Made by a program: the position numbers and the translations under genes
Source of the DNA: Chiridota heheva
Taxonomy: Eukaryota > Echinodermata > Holothuroidea > Apodida > Chiridotidae
Assembly: GCA_020152595.1 (NCBI GenBank)
Contig: JAIGNY010001807.1
Coordinates: 1 to 64,000 of the forward strand
DNA length: 64,000 bases
Direction of reading: 5' to 3'
Notes under the pieces: model-generated
The model's database searches: none
Seen by the model: the letters and a program-made list of their open reading frames with translations, nothing else
What the model was told of the DNA's origin: nothing
Shown here: positions 21,305 through 33,200 of the stretch, piece after piece
Position numbering within the stretch: the stretch's first letter is position 1
Layout: every line of letters starts with the position of its first letter

Positions 21305-21990
21305 CTTTCAGGTATCCTGAGCCTAAATTCAGTGCAGAAGATAATAAACCAAGTATTCAAGATATCTTCGCTAGTGCAGTGGAAAAAGCTTTTACTGATC
21401 CACTTCTTGCTATAGGCACACCTCTTGCAATTTCGTGTTAGCCTTGGCAAAGAAAGTAAGCTTAAAGTTGGTTTGCAACACATTGAACACAGCAGTTCAC
21501 TTTGCCAATGAAATTGGAAAGGAATGTTGGAACATTCTAAAGGAGATACAAGGGAAGCAATGGACACCAAATTGCAAGGAATCATTATGGGCAAAGTTCC
21601 ACATTTTCAGGTGCAGTGAACAAGTGAGAGAGGAGTGGGATACATTTCTTTGCACTGAAGGGAAAAGGAGGAAGAACAGTTTTTATTGCAACATATTTTG
21701 GACCAAATCTTCTTCAAAATGATGCAAAACATGTTGGGAAGGATATACCACAACGTGAACCAAGACCGACTACCAGCACAATGAAAGGTGAAGAAGAACA
21801 GGCCTTACGTTATTGTGCAAAGTATATACCACATAAACTCTTGCAGAGGTACCACAGGAAAAGAAGACGGAAACTTCCAAATTATTTATTGAGATATTAG
21901 AGTCATGGAAAATTTTGCAGGAGGTTGAAAGGAATGATTTCACTGATTTTACAAGAGAAAGTAAAGTATTGACAGTAACTGCACATCGAG
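21305..21990 (+). pseudogene. Decayed gene of an uncharacterised invertebrate family, 5' part
   Basis: Protein-like pieces in shifting frames. Near 21,310-21,440 there is RYPEPKFSAEDNKPSIQDIF, then LPMKLE- and KIGKECWN-like debris. Near 21,800 there is ALRYCAKYIPHKLLQRY, and near 21,890 ESWKILQEVERNDFTDFTRE. From memory, the order of an 'ALRYxxGYxPxxLL' segment and a later 'EF..FTREW' segment is typical of a multicopy, transposon-linked protein family in echinoderms and cnidarians. Stops and frameshifts throughout. Probably one locus with 23,590-25,896. Confidence 0.4.
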
Positions 21991-22019
21991 TTCAATGGCG
22001 TCCCTAGCGTTGATTCCTA

Positions 22020-22345
22020 TTGCGCAAGCATATGTCTAAGAGCACCCACAAGCCTGACGTGATTTCCTGAAAAGGCAAGTTCCCGGATGTTTAATAAACA
22101 GTCTCGTAACGCGGAAAAGATCATGCTTTGTGAGAGCGCGACGGTCAGCGGGGTTCCGGTTGGGATTACGCCCTGAGGGGGGTTAAAAGGTAAAGGATTA
22201 TAAAGGAGTTTGGCCAGTGTTTTCATTTGACAATGGGTGGTATATGAACGTTGTTTCTCCTTCCCAAATAGTATCTCCATGTTCGTACCGTCAGGGATAT
22301 GACCTATGTGTAAACGAACTGATTATCTGCCGACAAATGGCCCAT
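22020..22345 (-). repeat. Dispersed 'LFG' repeat, copy 3, with extended flank
   Basis: Minus-strand open frame 22,017-22,280 begins MEILFGKEKQRSYTT and ends VGALRHMLAQ. Its first part is the inverted match of 19,389-19,440. It may be the terminal part of a transposon inserted between the two halves of the decayed gene. No terminal inverted repeat confirmed. Confidence 0.35.
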
Positions 22346-23585
22346 TGTCCACTTAAGTCTACCCATAATTGATAAACCAGGGCCAAATACTTGCATTTTA
22401 AATATAACAATAACATATTGATTTAGGTCAATATATGCATAGAATATAATAACGATTTTTGATACTTTCTGTAATACTACTAATTAGTTACTAGGCCTAA
22501 GCCCAATTTTTAGACAGCAACTATTACGAATCAACAACCTATGCATATAACAATGAGTGTACGTAGCCTAGGCCTAATGTTACACCTAATTTCGGCATAG
22601 GCTTAGGCTATGTACCAATGATGGCTAATGTTGTAATGTAATTTATATTTGTATTCATTTTGGTGTAGGGCCTAAGCAGAATATGATTTTTAATTTAGAT
22701 TGCCAGTTTCGTATTTCAAAGTCTACATAAGCTAAGTGTATGCTGCTCAGCGTACAGTCAAGTTGTAGAGTAGCAGTCCTTGACCTTAAACAATTTCTTT
22801 TTATAAGCTTACTAGCCTAGGCCTATTTAGTAATTGAAGGAAACATGAAAAAATGACAATTTTAACTGTCGGACATACCTGATTCCATACTGGAAAATCA
22901 TATTTAGGCCTTGAAACATTCCACAAAGAAGAGATGATTAAATGAAAGAAACAACCAACATGGTCTGAAATTAAAAATAGAAATGTCACACGTGGGTCGC
23001 TTGGTTATTTACATTGACTGTATCCATTTTGATTGATCATGTGGTGTGAGTCTGTGAGTTCACACGCGTCGTATGCAAGCAACGTCGCAATAGATATACT
23101 TTGTAAACAAAATAAAAATAAATGTCGGCATAGTGCCAAGGAGATATATGGATGGGATGGTGGGGTATCAAAAATATTATACAAATAATTTGCCATGTAA
23201 TGAATATTTGATTTATAAAGGGGCCCCCCTTCTTAATGTTGCAGTGACCTAAATGGTGCCCCTTCATCCAAGTCAATTAGTGTTGTATGATATATTTGTG
23301 TCCCCCCACTCCTCCCTCCCTAATGTTCCTATGCCTATGCATATGGCAGTCTACAGAAAACAACATGTCATTGTTTTCTTTTACAAAGCAAAGAAAAACC
23401 AGTAATAACATATTGACATGATATTTCCCAATTGAGAGGGACACTTTTATGACATGGGTCTGTCTTGGACATGACAATTAAAATCAGCTTCCATTATATT
23501 GCATTACAATTTTTGTTTCTTTTTGTTTTCAAAAAAATATAAGATACAAAATGATAAAACAATTATTTTTTAAATCTTGATTTGA
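22346..23585. other. No gene recognised
   Basis: AT-rich sequence with several GGCCTA motifs (22,490-22,820). Short open frames on both strands have no family resemblance. Confidence 0.4.
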
Positions 23586-23589
23586 AATG

Positions 23590-25421
23590 ACATTTAACAT
23601 GACAGAAGACAATTTGTCCAGTGGGCAAAGGATAGTTCATGAAATGTTATTTCATTTCGCAAGTTAGTGACGCAAAACCATGAAAGACTCCATTTATTGG
23701 CACCAAGGTTAAAATGTGGTGGCAACCTTGAGAATGGTGGCATGGGGAAATAGTTGTTGTGGGTTTGAATAATGCCTACATTAATGGTGAAACTGAATAG
23801 GATAATATTCCTTTGGCAAAAATCTTGACTGCCGATTTTAAGTATATAGAACTTCACTGTCAGCAACTGAACCAAGGTTTGCTGAGTGAAAGCAACTGGG
23901 AATTATTTGAGGAATGAGAGGGGTCATTCATATGTACTAACTAGTTGGATGCCATTCATGCAAAGGAATGGGCTTTTTTGAAAGAGGAATAAGAAATTCT
24001 ACAGAATTTTAGGATGCATTTTCAGGGCACCTATCAGACAACATTAAATGTAGCTTACCATTATGTGCAGTTTCTGCTGAAAGTGACACAGATGAAGATT
24101 AAGTGTGTGGATAGCAGTGTGGATGCTGAAAGCACCTGGTTTCATTTTAAGTGCCTTAGGCTTTCTAAACAATCTGCTGCCAACTTTTTCCATTGTCCTT
24201 TGTGTGAAGGGGAAATTTCTAGTGAAGAGGAAGTTTTGTCGGTACAGTGCAGGTCTGTACAACAGAAAGGATGAAGCTCATATTGCCAAACTCAAGTTCA
24301 ATGAGGTAAAAGCTAAACTCAATGTTGTGTTTGCTCAGGTTTGAGAAACTTGTGGACCTCTAGAAGCAAAATTGAACAATGTTTCAGAGAAAGAAGCAAT
24401 GCACCAATTCCAGTGTTTTATAGGAAATCACAGAAAAATAATTTTGGAAAAGTTTGATAATTGTTGGCTATAATTCCTGATGACACTGACGAAGACAAAA
24501 TAGGTATACTTCTTGAACAATTTCAGAAAATATTCTTAGAAAGGCAATTCTGATGAATAAAGGATTACACAGAAATTGATCACCAATATGAAGTGTGAGA
24601 TAAGTACTTAGTTGAAGAAGAAGCTTGTGGCCGAGTGCAAGAAGAAGGCTCTGGCACCCTGGATCCAGGCCATCCACACATTGAAGGAGGAGATCTGAAG
24701 AAGGCATGGCTACAGCAGGATTCCATATCCCACAATACACTTAAGGATGTGGTTATTGATGAAGTGATTGCTATCAGACTGACAAAAGCATGTCATACCA
24801 GAAGCCTTCAGTTTTCCATGGGGCATTACTTGAGTATTCTCCCCAAAGGTTTGAGTTTAACTTTGCAGATATGATGGCATGACTATACAATTGGCAGTCT
24901 TGGATAATAACAAGAATTGTGATAGGCCTCAGGCTGTTGTTCAGAAGCTGAGCAAAGTATCTGTAATGAAATGGAAGAAACGGTACCAGGTTGTGAACTC
25001 AAAAGCGTCTAAGAAGTGAGTAGTGAAACCATTTGATGTGGAAAAGAGCTATGGTTTATTTACCCCTCTTAGAAAATGTGATTTGCTTGGAAATGGATGC
25101 AATCCCATGCAGGTTAGAAAATTGCCAAAAACACTGAAACAAACTATTATCCTGGCAAGAAGCATAGAAACTTGACTGAAGTCTCGCTTTGATAAGATGG
25201 TGAAGCTTAATCTATTGAGCATACCTAATTATCAAGTGGTTTAGGTACATTGCATACCAAACTTTTTCAGTGCGGACTTATGGACAACTTGGGAAGAAGA
25301 ACACAAGTGTTGCTCCATCATATGTTGTAATGAAGATTAGAAAAGACTTTCAGTTAGATGGCCAATACACAGGATATCGTTACAGTAGTATTAGTGAAGT
25401 TCTTGATGCTCTAAGATTACA
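23590..25421 (+). pseudogene. Decayed gene of the same family, 3' part (PHD-like finger and P2X7-like end)
   Basis: 24,100-24,215 encodes the second half of a PHD-type finger (WFHFKCLRLSKQSAANFF, then HCPLCEGE). 24,870-25,080 encodes MTIQLAVLDNNKNCDRPQAV and VVKPFDVEKSYGLFTPL. 25,240-25,421 encodes RYIAYQTFSVRTYGQLGKKN, then SYVVMKIRKDFQLDGQYTGY, a pattern seen in P2X7 intracellular-domain-like proteins of invertebrates. In-frame stops and shifts separate the pieces. The last piece ends at CAG followed by GTATAA, a good splice donor. Confidence 0.4.
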
Positions 25422-25865
25422 GGTATAAAATTATTTAGAAAAAATGAACTGCATTGCAAGTTCATTATTCAAATATAGTCATGTTGATCTGATTGACATA
25501 CTTACTGAAAAAATATGAAAAGTTGTTCAAAATTATGGAACCATTTTACTTGCAAAATTTGTCTCTGCCTTACACAACCTTAGCCATTATTGCTTTTCTT
25601 TTGTAAGTTGTGATTAACTTTAAATCATCAAAAGAAATAATCTTAGAGAGGATTTTGTATTTTTAGTTTTCTTTAAATTTACTTTTTCAGTAATTGATTA
25701 TATTTTGATTTTTAAATTGTGCTTTTTGCTTCTTAATTTTTTTTTTTCTTTTTTTAATTTCTTATCAAATTTTCTATTGTTTTACTTAACCTTAGTTCCT
25801 TTAAATGCATATCATTTTTGTTTGTTTTCTATTTATAAAATGTTTTCAACATGGCTTCCAGATGA

Positions 25866-25896
25866 ACCAGCTGTAGCTGCTGAGTTTGAGCTATAA
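25866..25896 (+). pseudogene. Possible last exon of the P2X7-like remnant
   Basis: Follows the acceptor-like CTTCCAG and encodes DEPAVAAEFEL and a stop. Combined with the donor at 25,421-25,422 it would end the protein shortly after the P2X7-like segment. The phase of the join was not proved. Confidence 0.25.
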
Positions 25897-26361
25897 GAAG
25901 AGTAAATCAATCTTTCTCCTGATAAATCATACATTTTGCACAAATCAACAAAACTCCCAACTCTCACTCAACTATATCTTGGTTCAAGGTTCATGTTGTT
26001 CAGTGGCACATTGATGTCTCAGGTCAAATAGAGCCAGAGAGGTTAATGAAACAACATAAGAACAAATGGTGCATTAAACAAGGTCAACTAAGAGGTGTAA
26101 ATACCAAATTTGACAAGGAGTAATCTGCTAATAAAAACATCATTTCCTTTGGGGTTTTTTTGCCAACCATCAGTGAGGAAGAAAATGGGTTAATCTAAGA
26201 AAAAAACCGGTTGACACTCACTGTAGATGTTATCGTTAAGCTAGATGTATAAATCAGTGTCATCTAGGCTTCATATTTAAATCTGTAATATTTATCAATA
26301 AATATAATTTCAAAAATTCAAATAAACATTGTTCAAATACAACACTTCTGCAGCTTCACAG

Positions 26362-27090
26362 GGCCTTATTTAGACCTACTATCTGTATGATTTTCTTAAA
26401 CTTTCCATTCCTAACATTCAACCTTTTAAATAACCACAGCAACAATAGCTGGTGCCACCTTAAAAGATGGCTCTTTCAAATGAAATGCAATCATCATCTG
26501 CTAAAATCATCTCCATCTGTCAAAAACAACTTATCTTAAAAGATACAGATGGATAATTGATGCTTCCTTCATACCTCAGTGATAAAACTCTTCATCACTG
26601 CATCAGCATATCTCTTCATCCCAAATCTGCTTGCAGATCAGTGAAAAAAATTCTTATCAACATTGTATAAGATTTTAAGAGCATAGCAATCCTAACCTTA
26701 TCAATATTTCATAGAGCTCAAAAGAACCGTATTTAGACCTACTATCGGTATGATTTTTCTGAACCTTCTCATAACTGACATTCAACCTTCACGTCCTTTG
26801 GACAATCACACTAATAAATGCTTACACCACTTTAAATGATGGCTAACTTTCACATGAAATGCAATTTTCATCTGTAAAATCAATCTTAACAGATACAGAT
26901 GAATAAATGCTGTTTGACACTCACAACCTCTCCTCTCGTCTACCTGCAGCATGGAAGTTCCTCTATACCTCAGTGAAAAACCTCTTCATTGCAGCATCAC
27001 AACATCTCTTCATCCCAAATCTGCTTGCAGAACGCCTCAGAGAAGAGCCTCTTTGTCGCAGCATCACACTGCCCATCTTCATCCTAAATC
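26362..27090. repeat. Tandem duplication near the LRRCC1 3' end
   Basis: The segment from about 26,362 (TATTTAGACCTACTATC) recurs from about 26,729, with related content such as GACATTCAACCTT and a CAGATACAGATGAAT-like run. Smaller copies of the last LRRCC1 codons, in the form CATCCCAAATCTGCTTGCAG, occur at 26,617 and 27,011, next to the functional CATCCTAAATCTGCTTG at 27,080. Confidence 0.55.
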
Positions 27091-27204
27091 TGCTTGTAAG
27101 TCGCTGAATGCCTTTGTTATTCTCCGCGCCTTCTCCTCCATAGCCTTCTTCTGATTTGCCGCCTCAGCCAAGAGCTGCCGCATCTCTTCTTCAACCTCAA
27201 CCAC
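27079..27204 (-). CDS. LRRCC1: LRRCC1 last coding exon with stop
   Basis: 126 nt coding. Encodes VVEVEEEMRQLLAEAANQKK, then AMEEKARRITKAFSDLQADL, G and TGA. The length after EMRQLL matches the vertebrate C-terminus closely. Acceptor TTTTGCAG. No standard AATAAA was found nearby on this strand, so the 3' UTR end is unknown. Confidence 0.9.
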   Translation of the reverse strand: MVEVEEEMRQLLAEAANQKKAMEEKARRITKAFSDLQADLG

Positions 27205-30200
27205 CTGCAAAATGTTCAAAGTCATGGGTCACTAAGTCATGGGGCACTGGAAAGATTTTTTTGCCTCAAATATATGTTTTTCTATCGTTACCTTACGTTA
27301 GTACCTAATCTTAATTTTTGAGACCATGATTTGCAAGGAAATGTGTCAGCACAGATCTATCTTGCCAGGTAGTATTTGAATCTTCCATATCTTACTATAA
27401 TGCAGCCAACAGTCTTTAATGTTGAAAGACACAATGTAAGCTAATTGAAACAAATATCATACACTTGCCATCTTCAAAGGGTAACCTTCTTTCAGTATCT
27501 TACCTTCTGGTTTGCTTGGTCAAGCTCCATTTGCCTCTCACTTCTTATCTCCTCCAAGTGCTCTTCGTGAGCCCTCTGTGCCGTCTCCAGCTGATGACGG
27601 AAGGCATCATCCATAGCATGCATCCTGTCACTAGCAATTCTGAGATACAAGAATATTTGGTAAAAAACATGTTTACTGTTGTAAGTTCAGTTCAGGTGAT
27701 GAGCTGTGCTTTAAAAAAATTGTAACAATATTGGCAATTAATTGGAAAAGTTATTTAAAGAGGGAATCTATCTCAGCAAAATAAAAAAAAATGTGATTTT
27801 CATCTTTCACGTTGATCATTTCTACAGTTCACGTTAAGTGTGTACTGTACGCATTGTGTGTGTATGTAGTGTGCTACTCACTAGATGATTGGTTGTCGTG
27901 TATGACCATTGACCAATCAGAAACGTTGACTTCTATTGTATATTACTGTCCACGTTAACACGATACCTGGCCTTGAAGTAATTAATGTATTTAAGTTACA
28001 AAACAAGCCACAGCCACCATAGCAACACGATCACTAGGTGGGGCAAACAAACCTCATATTTGTGAGACCTGCCGCAAGCTTGCTTCATTTATGGCACTTC
28101 TCCAGATGTTTATAATTTTTAGCAAATGGGATAAACAAAATTAAGTTTGCTAACTCTTCTGGGTAAAAGCAATCAGATTTACAAAGCCCGCAGCAGGCTT
28201 TATTAAATAAGTCACTCCAATGCTAGAAGAATGATTTGCAAAACTCTTTGTTTTTACATCTCTCTCATTAAAGTGACTCACTTTTCTTTCTCCAGGGCCT
28301 TGTCTCTCTCTGCTTTGAACTTATGTTCTTTTTCATCAAACGTCTTTTTCACCTGCCTCACCTGGTCCTCCAGGGTGCTGATCAGATCTCCTTTATCTTT
28401 CCACTTCTGATCAAGATTTCTGAAAAAACAATAGCAATATTTAATTTACTTATTAAGAGCAAATTCATAAGAAATGACTTTATATAGATCAAAGGTCCTT
28501 GAATCTGTGAATTTTGATTTTGAATGTAAAATTCTTAACAGAACTTTTATCATTATAAAACATTACAAAACCTTTGTAAATTTGAACCTAAAGTTATATG
28601 AGATGAAAATGTTAAAATATTCTATCATAAAATATTGACTGTTTTACAGCTATTTTGATTTTTCAGGTGTTACTATTCAAATTTGTGACATAAATAGGCA
28701 TATTTTTGATCTTTCTATGAAATTTTAGTTCTTATCCTCTGCCACAAATTTATGGAGGAAAGTAGTGGCTTCTGGTGAAATATCTTTGGATTATTTCCAT
28801 AATACCAAAGTTTAATAGACATTCTCATATTGTTTTACTAGCTGAAAGAAATTTATATTAAATAAAGTGTTTCAATTGTTTTACCATCAATATCCTGGTG
28901 GGTCTGCAAGCAGTGAGTTCACAACTGGTTATCAAAGGCCGTGGCCATCTTGATATAATGTCCAGCATTGGATGCTTTCGGGACGTTAAACCTTGCTATG
29001 CTATGCTATATCACTAGTTTGGCAAAAAAAAAATATCCTCAAGATTTCACCTGTCATAACTTAGTTTCAAAACTGACAAGGTCGCTTAATAGGTTAAGTT
29101 CATGACAGGGATGGTCAAAACATGCCAGAGATGTTAAGTTAGCTCAACGGAGAGGGAAAAGGTTGAGAGTAGCAGTGGTGACATCATACAAGGGCAAAAC
29201 TGTTTTACTCAATGATTTTTTCACTACATAATTTAAACAAAACCATCTGTAGCTTTCCATGACAAAGAAACCTTCCTGTACTCTGTGTTACTTTCCCAAT
29301 CAATTACTCTCTTGAAATCACAAATCCACTTGTCACTTGTGTTGACTGCAGCTTCTGGCTCAAAACATAGCATTTGATTCATCACCAAGCATTGCATTCT
29401 CTGATCTAAATTGCATTAATCTTTGTCATGTGATATGATAGCAAATAAGTGGACCATTTAACCCTCTCAGTACCAGCATTTTAAATGCTACCCTTATTTC
29501 CAGGACCAGCTGTTTTTTTTAAGATATGATACATATTCAAGTCATGTAATTCAAACTTTATTTTCAAAATAAAAACAACCTCAGAAGAAAGTGTTGTACA
29601 TAAAAGTTGTTAAGTACAATATAAGCTTTGCTATGATACCTAAACCATATTTGTTGAACATTATTGCCGCACACGGCCATGAATTCGTGCTCCCACTCTG
29701 ACAACAGGCCTACCCAAACATAAATTATCATTAGGGCCTAGGCCATATGTTAGCCCTAACTTTGTCACCTATGATAATTTCCGGATCACTATCGTCTGAA
29801 AAGCTTTCATTATTGTCCAAAATCCTCTAAATCACTAGGATCCGTAGATAATTCTGAACTATCACAAGCACTTTCCTCAAAATCAGAATCACTGTTGTTT
29901 GCGGCCATATTTTAACACATAATTTTTTACTTCAAATATCTCCATAATTTCATATGACAACATATCACGTGATATGTCACATGATAAATAATTTTCTTAT
30001 CTTTTTCATAAAAGTACTTTCAAATTGAAGGGGGGTACATCTACAATACATAAAAATCGAAATAAACAGGCATGTCTTTGTCGTCACATTATTGCAACAA
30101 TGGTACTGAGAGGGTTAAAGGAAGTTGGGCTAAGAAGTATTAATTAATCCACATCAGGGATGGTATGTATGTTTTAAGCGAAAAAACTGGCAATTTTCAG

Positions 30201-33200
30201 GTCACCTAATGACCTAACTATACTCCTACCTATAAGCCCTCTGGCTCTCATCCAGCTCCAGCTGTACCTCCTGTACCTGCTGCTTCAGCTCCCCCTTCCT
30301 CTCCTGGAGCCGATCCACCTGCTCCCTCAGCTCATGACTGGACGACTGCTCCTCAGCTAACTGAGCCTCTAAGGATCGTTGGATCTCTAGGTTTTCCTCT
30401 CTTGCTTTCTTGATCTCATCATCTCTCTCGAAGACAGCCTTACCAAGAAAACAGACACATATGTGACAAGACATTCTAAATACAATTAATAAAGGGAAAT
30501 CTAATATTGATTGATTGATTTAATGATTGATTTAATAATCAGCATGTCGACAGCAAAATGCCAGAGAGGTTCACTCATATCAAAAATGAAATGACGCATA
30601 GGTAAACTCAGAATGAATATAACTTAAACAGGCCCAAAGAGACAAAAGAAATAACGCATAGGTATACTCAGAATGGGTATAAGTAAAACAGGCCCAAAGG
30701 GACAAAATATGCAGTGCTGAAGGAGTAGTCAGTTGTACAAAAAAAAAAAAAAAAAAAAAAAAAGTTTTTTTCTGAACTTTGAGAGAACAATTCAGATGAT
30801 ATTGTAGTTAATGTGATGAATAAAGGAGAATGTTTGAGCATGTGTTATTATAAAAGAGTTGCTGGAAAAATCTGTTGAATTGTTCTCTACTACAAAATAT
30901 ACAAACATACTTTCAGCTTTTAATTTTTCTTCTTTTATTTTGGTTTTTGCAATTAGATAATGCCAAATAATTGTTCACAATGTCCTAGACGAAACCAAAA
31001 TTTTCAACTTTCTGGAGTACAAGAGACACTTGAACCCTACTTGTACAAATCCTTCATTCTTCCTTTTTTCCAAAAATAATGGATCAACCATTGTTAAGTA
31101 CTAGCCTAGTTACTAGCCTAATCTTACAAACTTAGACTGAATCAATTTATTACCTCTTTGAGTTTCTTGATGGTCTCTGTCTGATCATCAATGACTTTGG
31201 TTTTGATCTTCAATGCATCACTGTCTTGCTCCATCTGCCTCTTGAGCGACTTAACTTCTGCATTCAACACCTCAATCCTGGATTCAAGTCTTCCTCTGTC
31301 CTGGGCAAGAGATGATCCTAAAAACAAACGCACTATTAGTGTTCCAAGCAAAACAATTTTAATATGTATATATGGTTTTATCTCGGAGTAGGTGATTACC
31401 ACCGCCAACGAAGTTGGACGGAGGTTACGTTTTTGCCGTTTGTCTTTCATCAAGATATCTCTATAACTGATGACTAGATTTTAATTCAATTTGTTGTGTA
31501 TTATCTTTACTGTTTCAGGAAGAAGTGATTAAAATTTGGGACTTATTGGAACAGGGAAAAGGCAGAAATGTAGGGGCGGAGATGTTTTAGGATGAGATCT
31601 GTCAAGACTTAGTTGAAACTTTGCAATGGAATGTGTGTGAACAATATATTCGTACCATGAAAAGATAACAACAACAACAACAACAAAAATCAATTTTCTG
31701 GACTCAAAGAAAATTAATCCAATGGTCTCTGGTATCAAAGAAAATAAAACAATTGGTTTCTGCCATAGATGGAAATGATTGAATGTGAATCTTGAATAGA
31801 ATGAAACTCAAACAATGAATGCTTAGCCTGAATAAAACTGAAAACAATTATATGACCTTGGAAGAAATCAGTTACAAGAAAACCCCCTTAAGGTTCAGAA
31901 TGCAAATGATCAATGCAGATCAAATCTTGGTGGGCCTAGGATTTCTGAGGTAGATTGTATTGGGTATGGGGATCGAATGAATATATTGGAATTGCAACAG
32001 GGCAGAGGTACGTTCTCTACAGAGTGCCAAGATTCTAGTTATCAATATAAATCCCAGATAAAAGTTTAAAAAATTGATATCACAAAAGTAATTTCTCAAG
32101 AGAAGAAACTGTGAAGAAAGTAGCCCTCTTGAAAAGTTTCTAGAGATTCAAACAAACTTTGGCTTATACAGTAGAATTTCCATATTCCAAATAATCACGA
32201 TTCAAGAGAATTCAAAATATTCAGTGATGGTTTACTGCTCAGAAGTCCACTAGTTTTAACTTACTATGTAATAAGGTAGAACTTTAACACACTTTTTCCC
32301 AGTGTTTCTTCTCATTATAATCTAAGAACAAGTATATCAAAATATTCACAAACTATTCACAACAGAAGCTGAAAAACTGGCACATTTTAAATTTTCAAAA
32401 ATGTAAACAAGAAAGGGAATCACCACCAACTCTCAGATTTACTTATATAACTGGAGGGTTCACAGACATGAGGAAATGAACACCGCTAGGTTGTACCTTG
32501 TTGAGCAAGTTCTTGACCCCATAGCTTCCTCTCAGCCTTGAGTCCTTCCACGACGGACTCATGAGCGACCAGGTCAGCCTCCAGCTTGGATTTCTCCTTC
32601 TTCAAGACCTCGAACTGAAGCAATCTCCTCCTTGCCTCCTCCAGCTGCCTCTCCTGGGTCTGAGCATGGTCCTTTGAAGAGAGATCATATGAATCATAAA
32701 AAATTAAACCCTCACCCCATGCCACATTAACAAATTATAAAGAAAAATATTAACAGTATAATTCAGCTTTATAATTGGTGATGAATTATATATGCTTGCT
32801 AACAAAGTACATGATGAAAATAAACAACATGTTTTCTTTTAAAGTAAGTAATCAATTTCACTTTTTATTTTATATTAATTACAATGTGATATCTGTAATG
32901 TTATCAAGTGAGGCAGTCGGGGAAAACCAATAGAATTCTCACTATTGGTCCCCTTAAAATATTACTTGTTATGATATCTATATGTTGATTTCATGAAATG
33001 TAGGAAGAGTTATCGAATACAGGGATTCTGGATACAGAACCAGCACATGTCACTTTTTGTTTATCTCTTTGCACAGTATCCTATTTGTTTATTTGTACAG
33101 GGGGTCTGCTTTGTAAAAGCAACAGCTTGTTCCTCCACCAATCTTCTTTTTATCTGATTGTACCTAAAGGTTTGGTCTTTTATCATCATGATTAGTGTGG

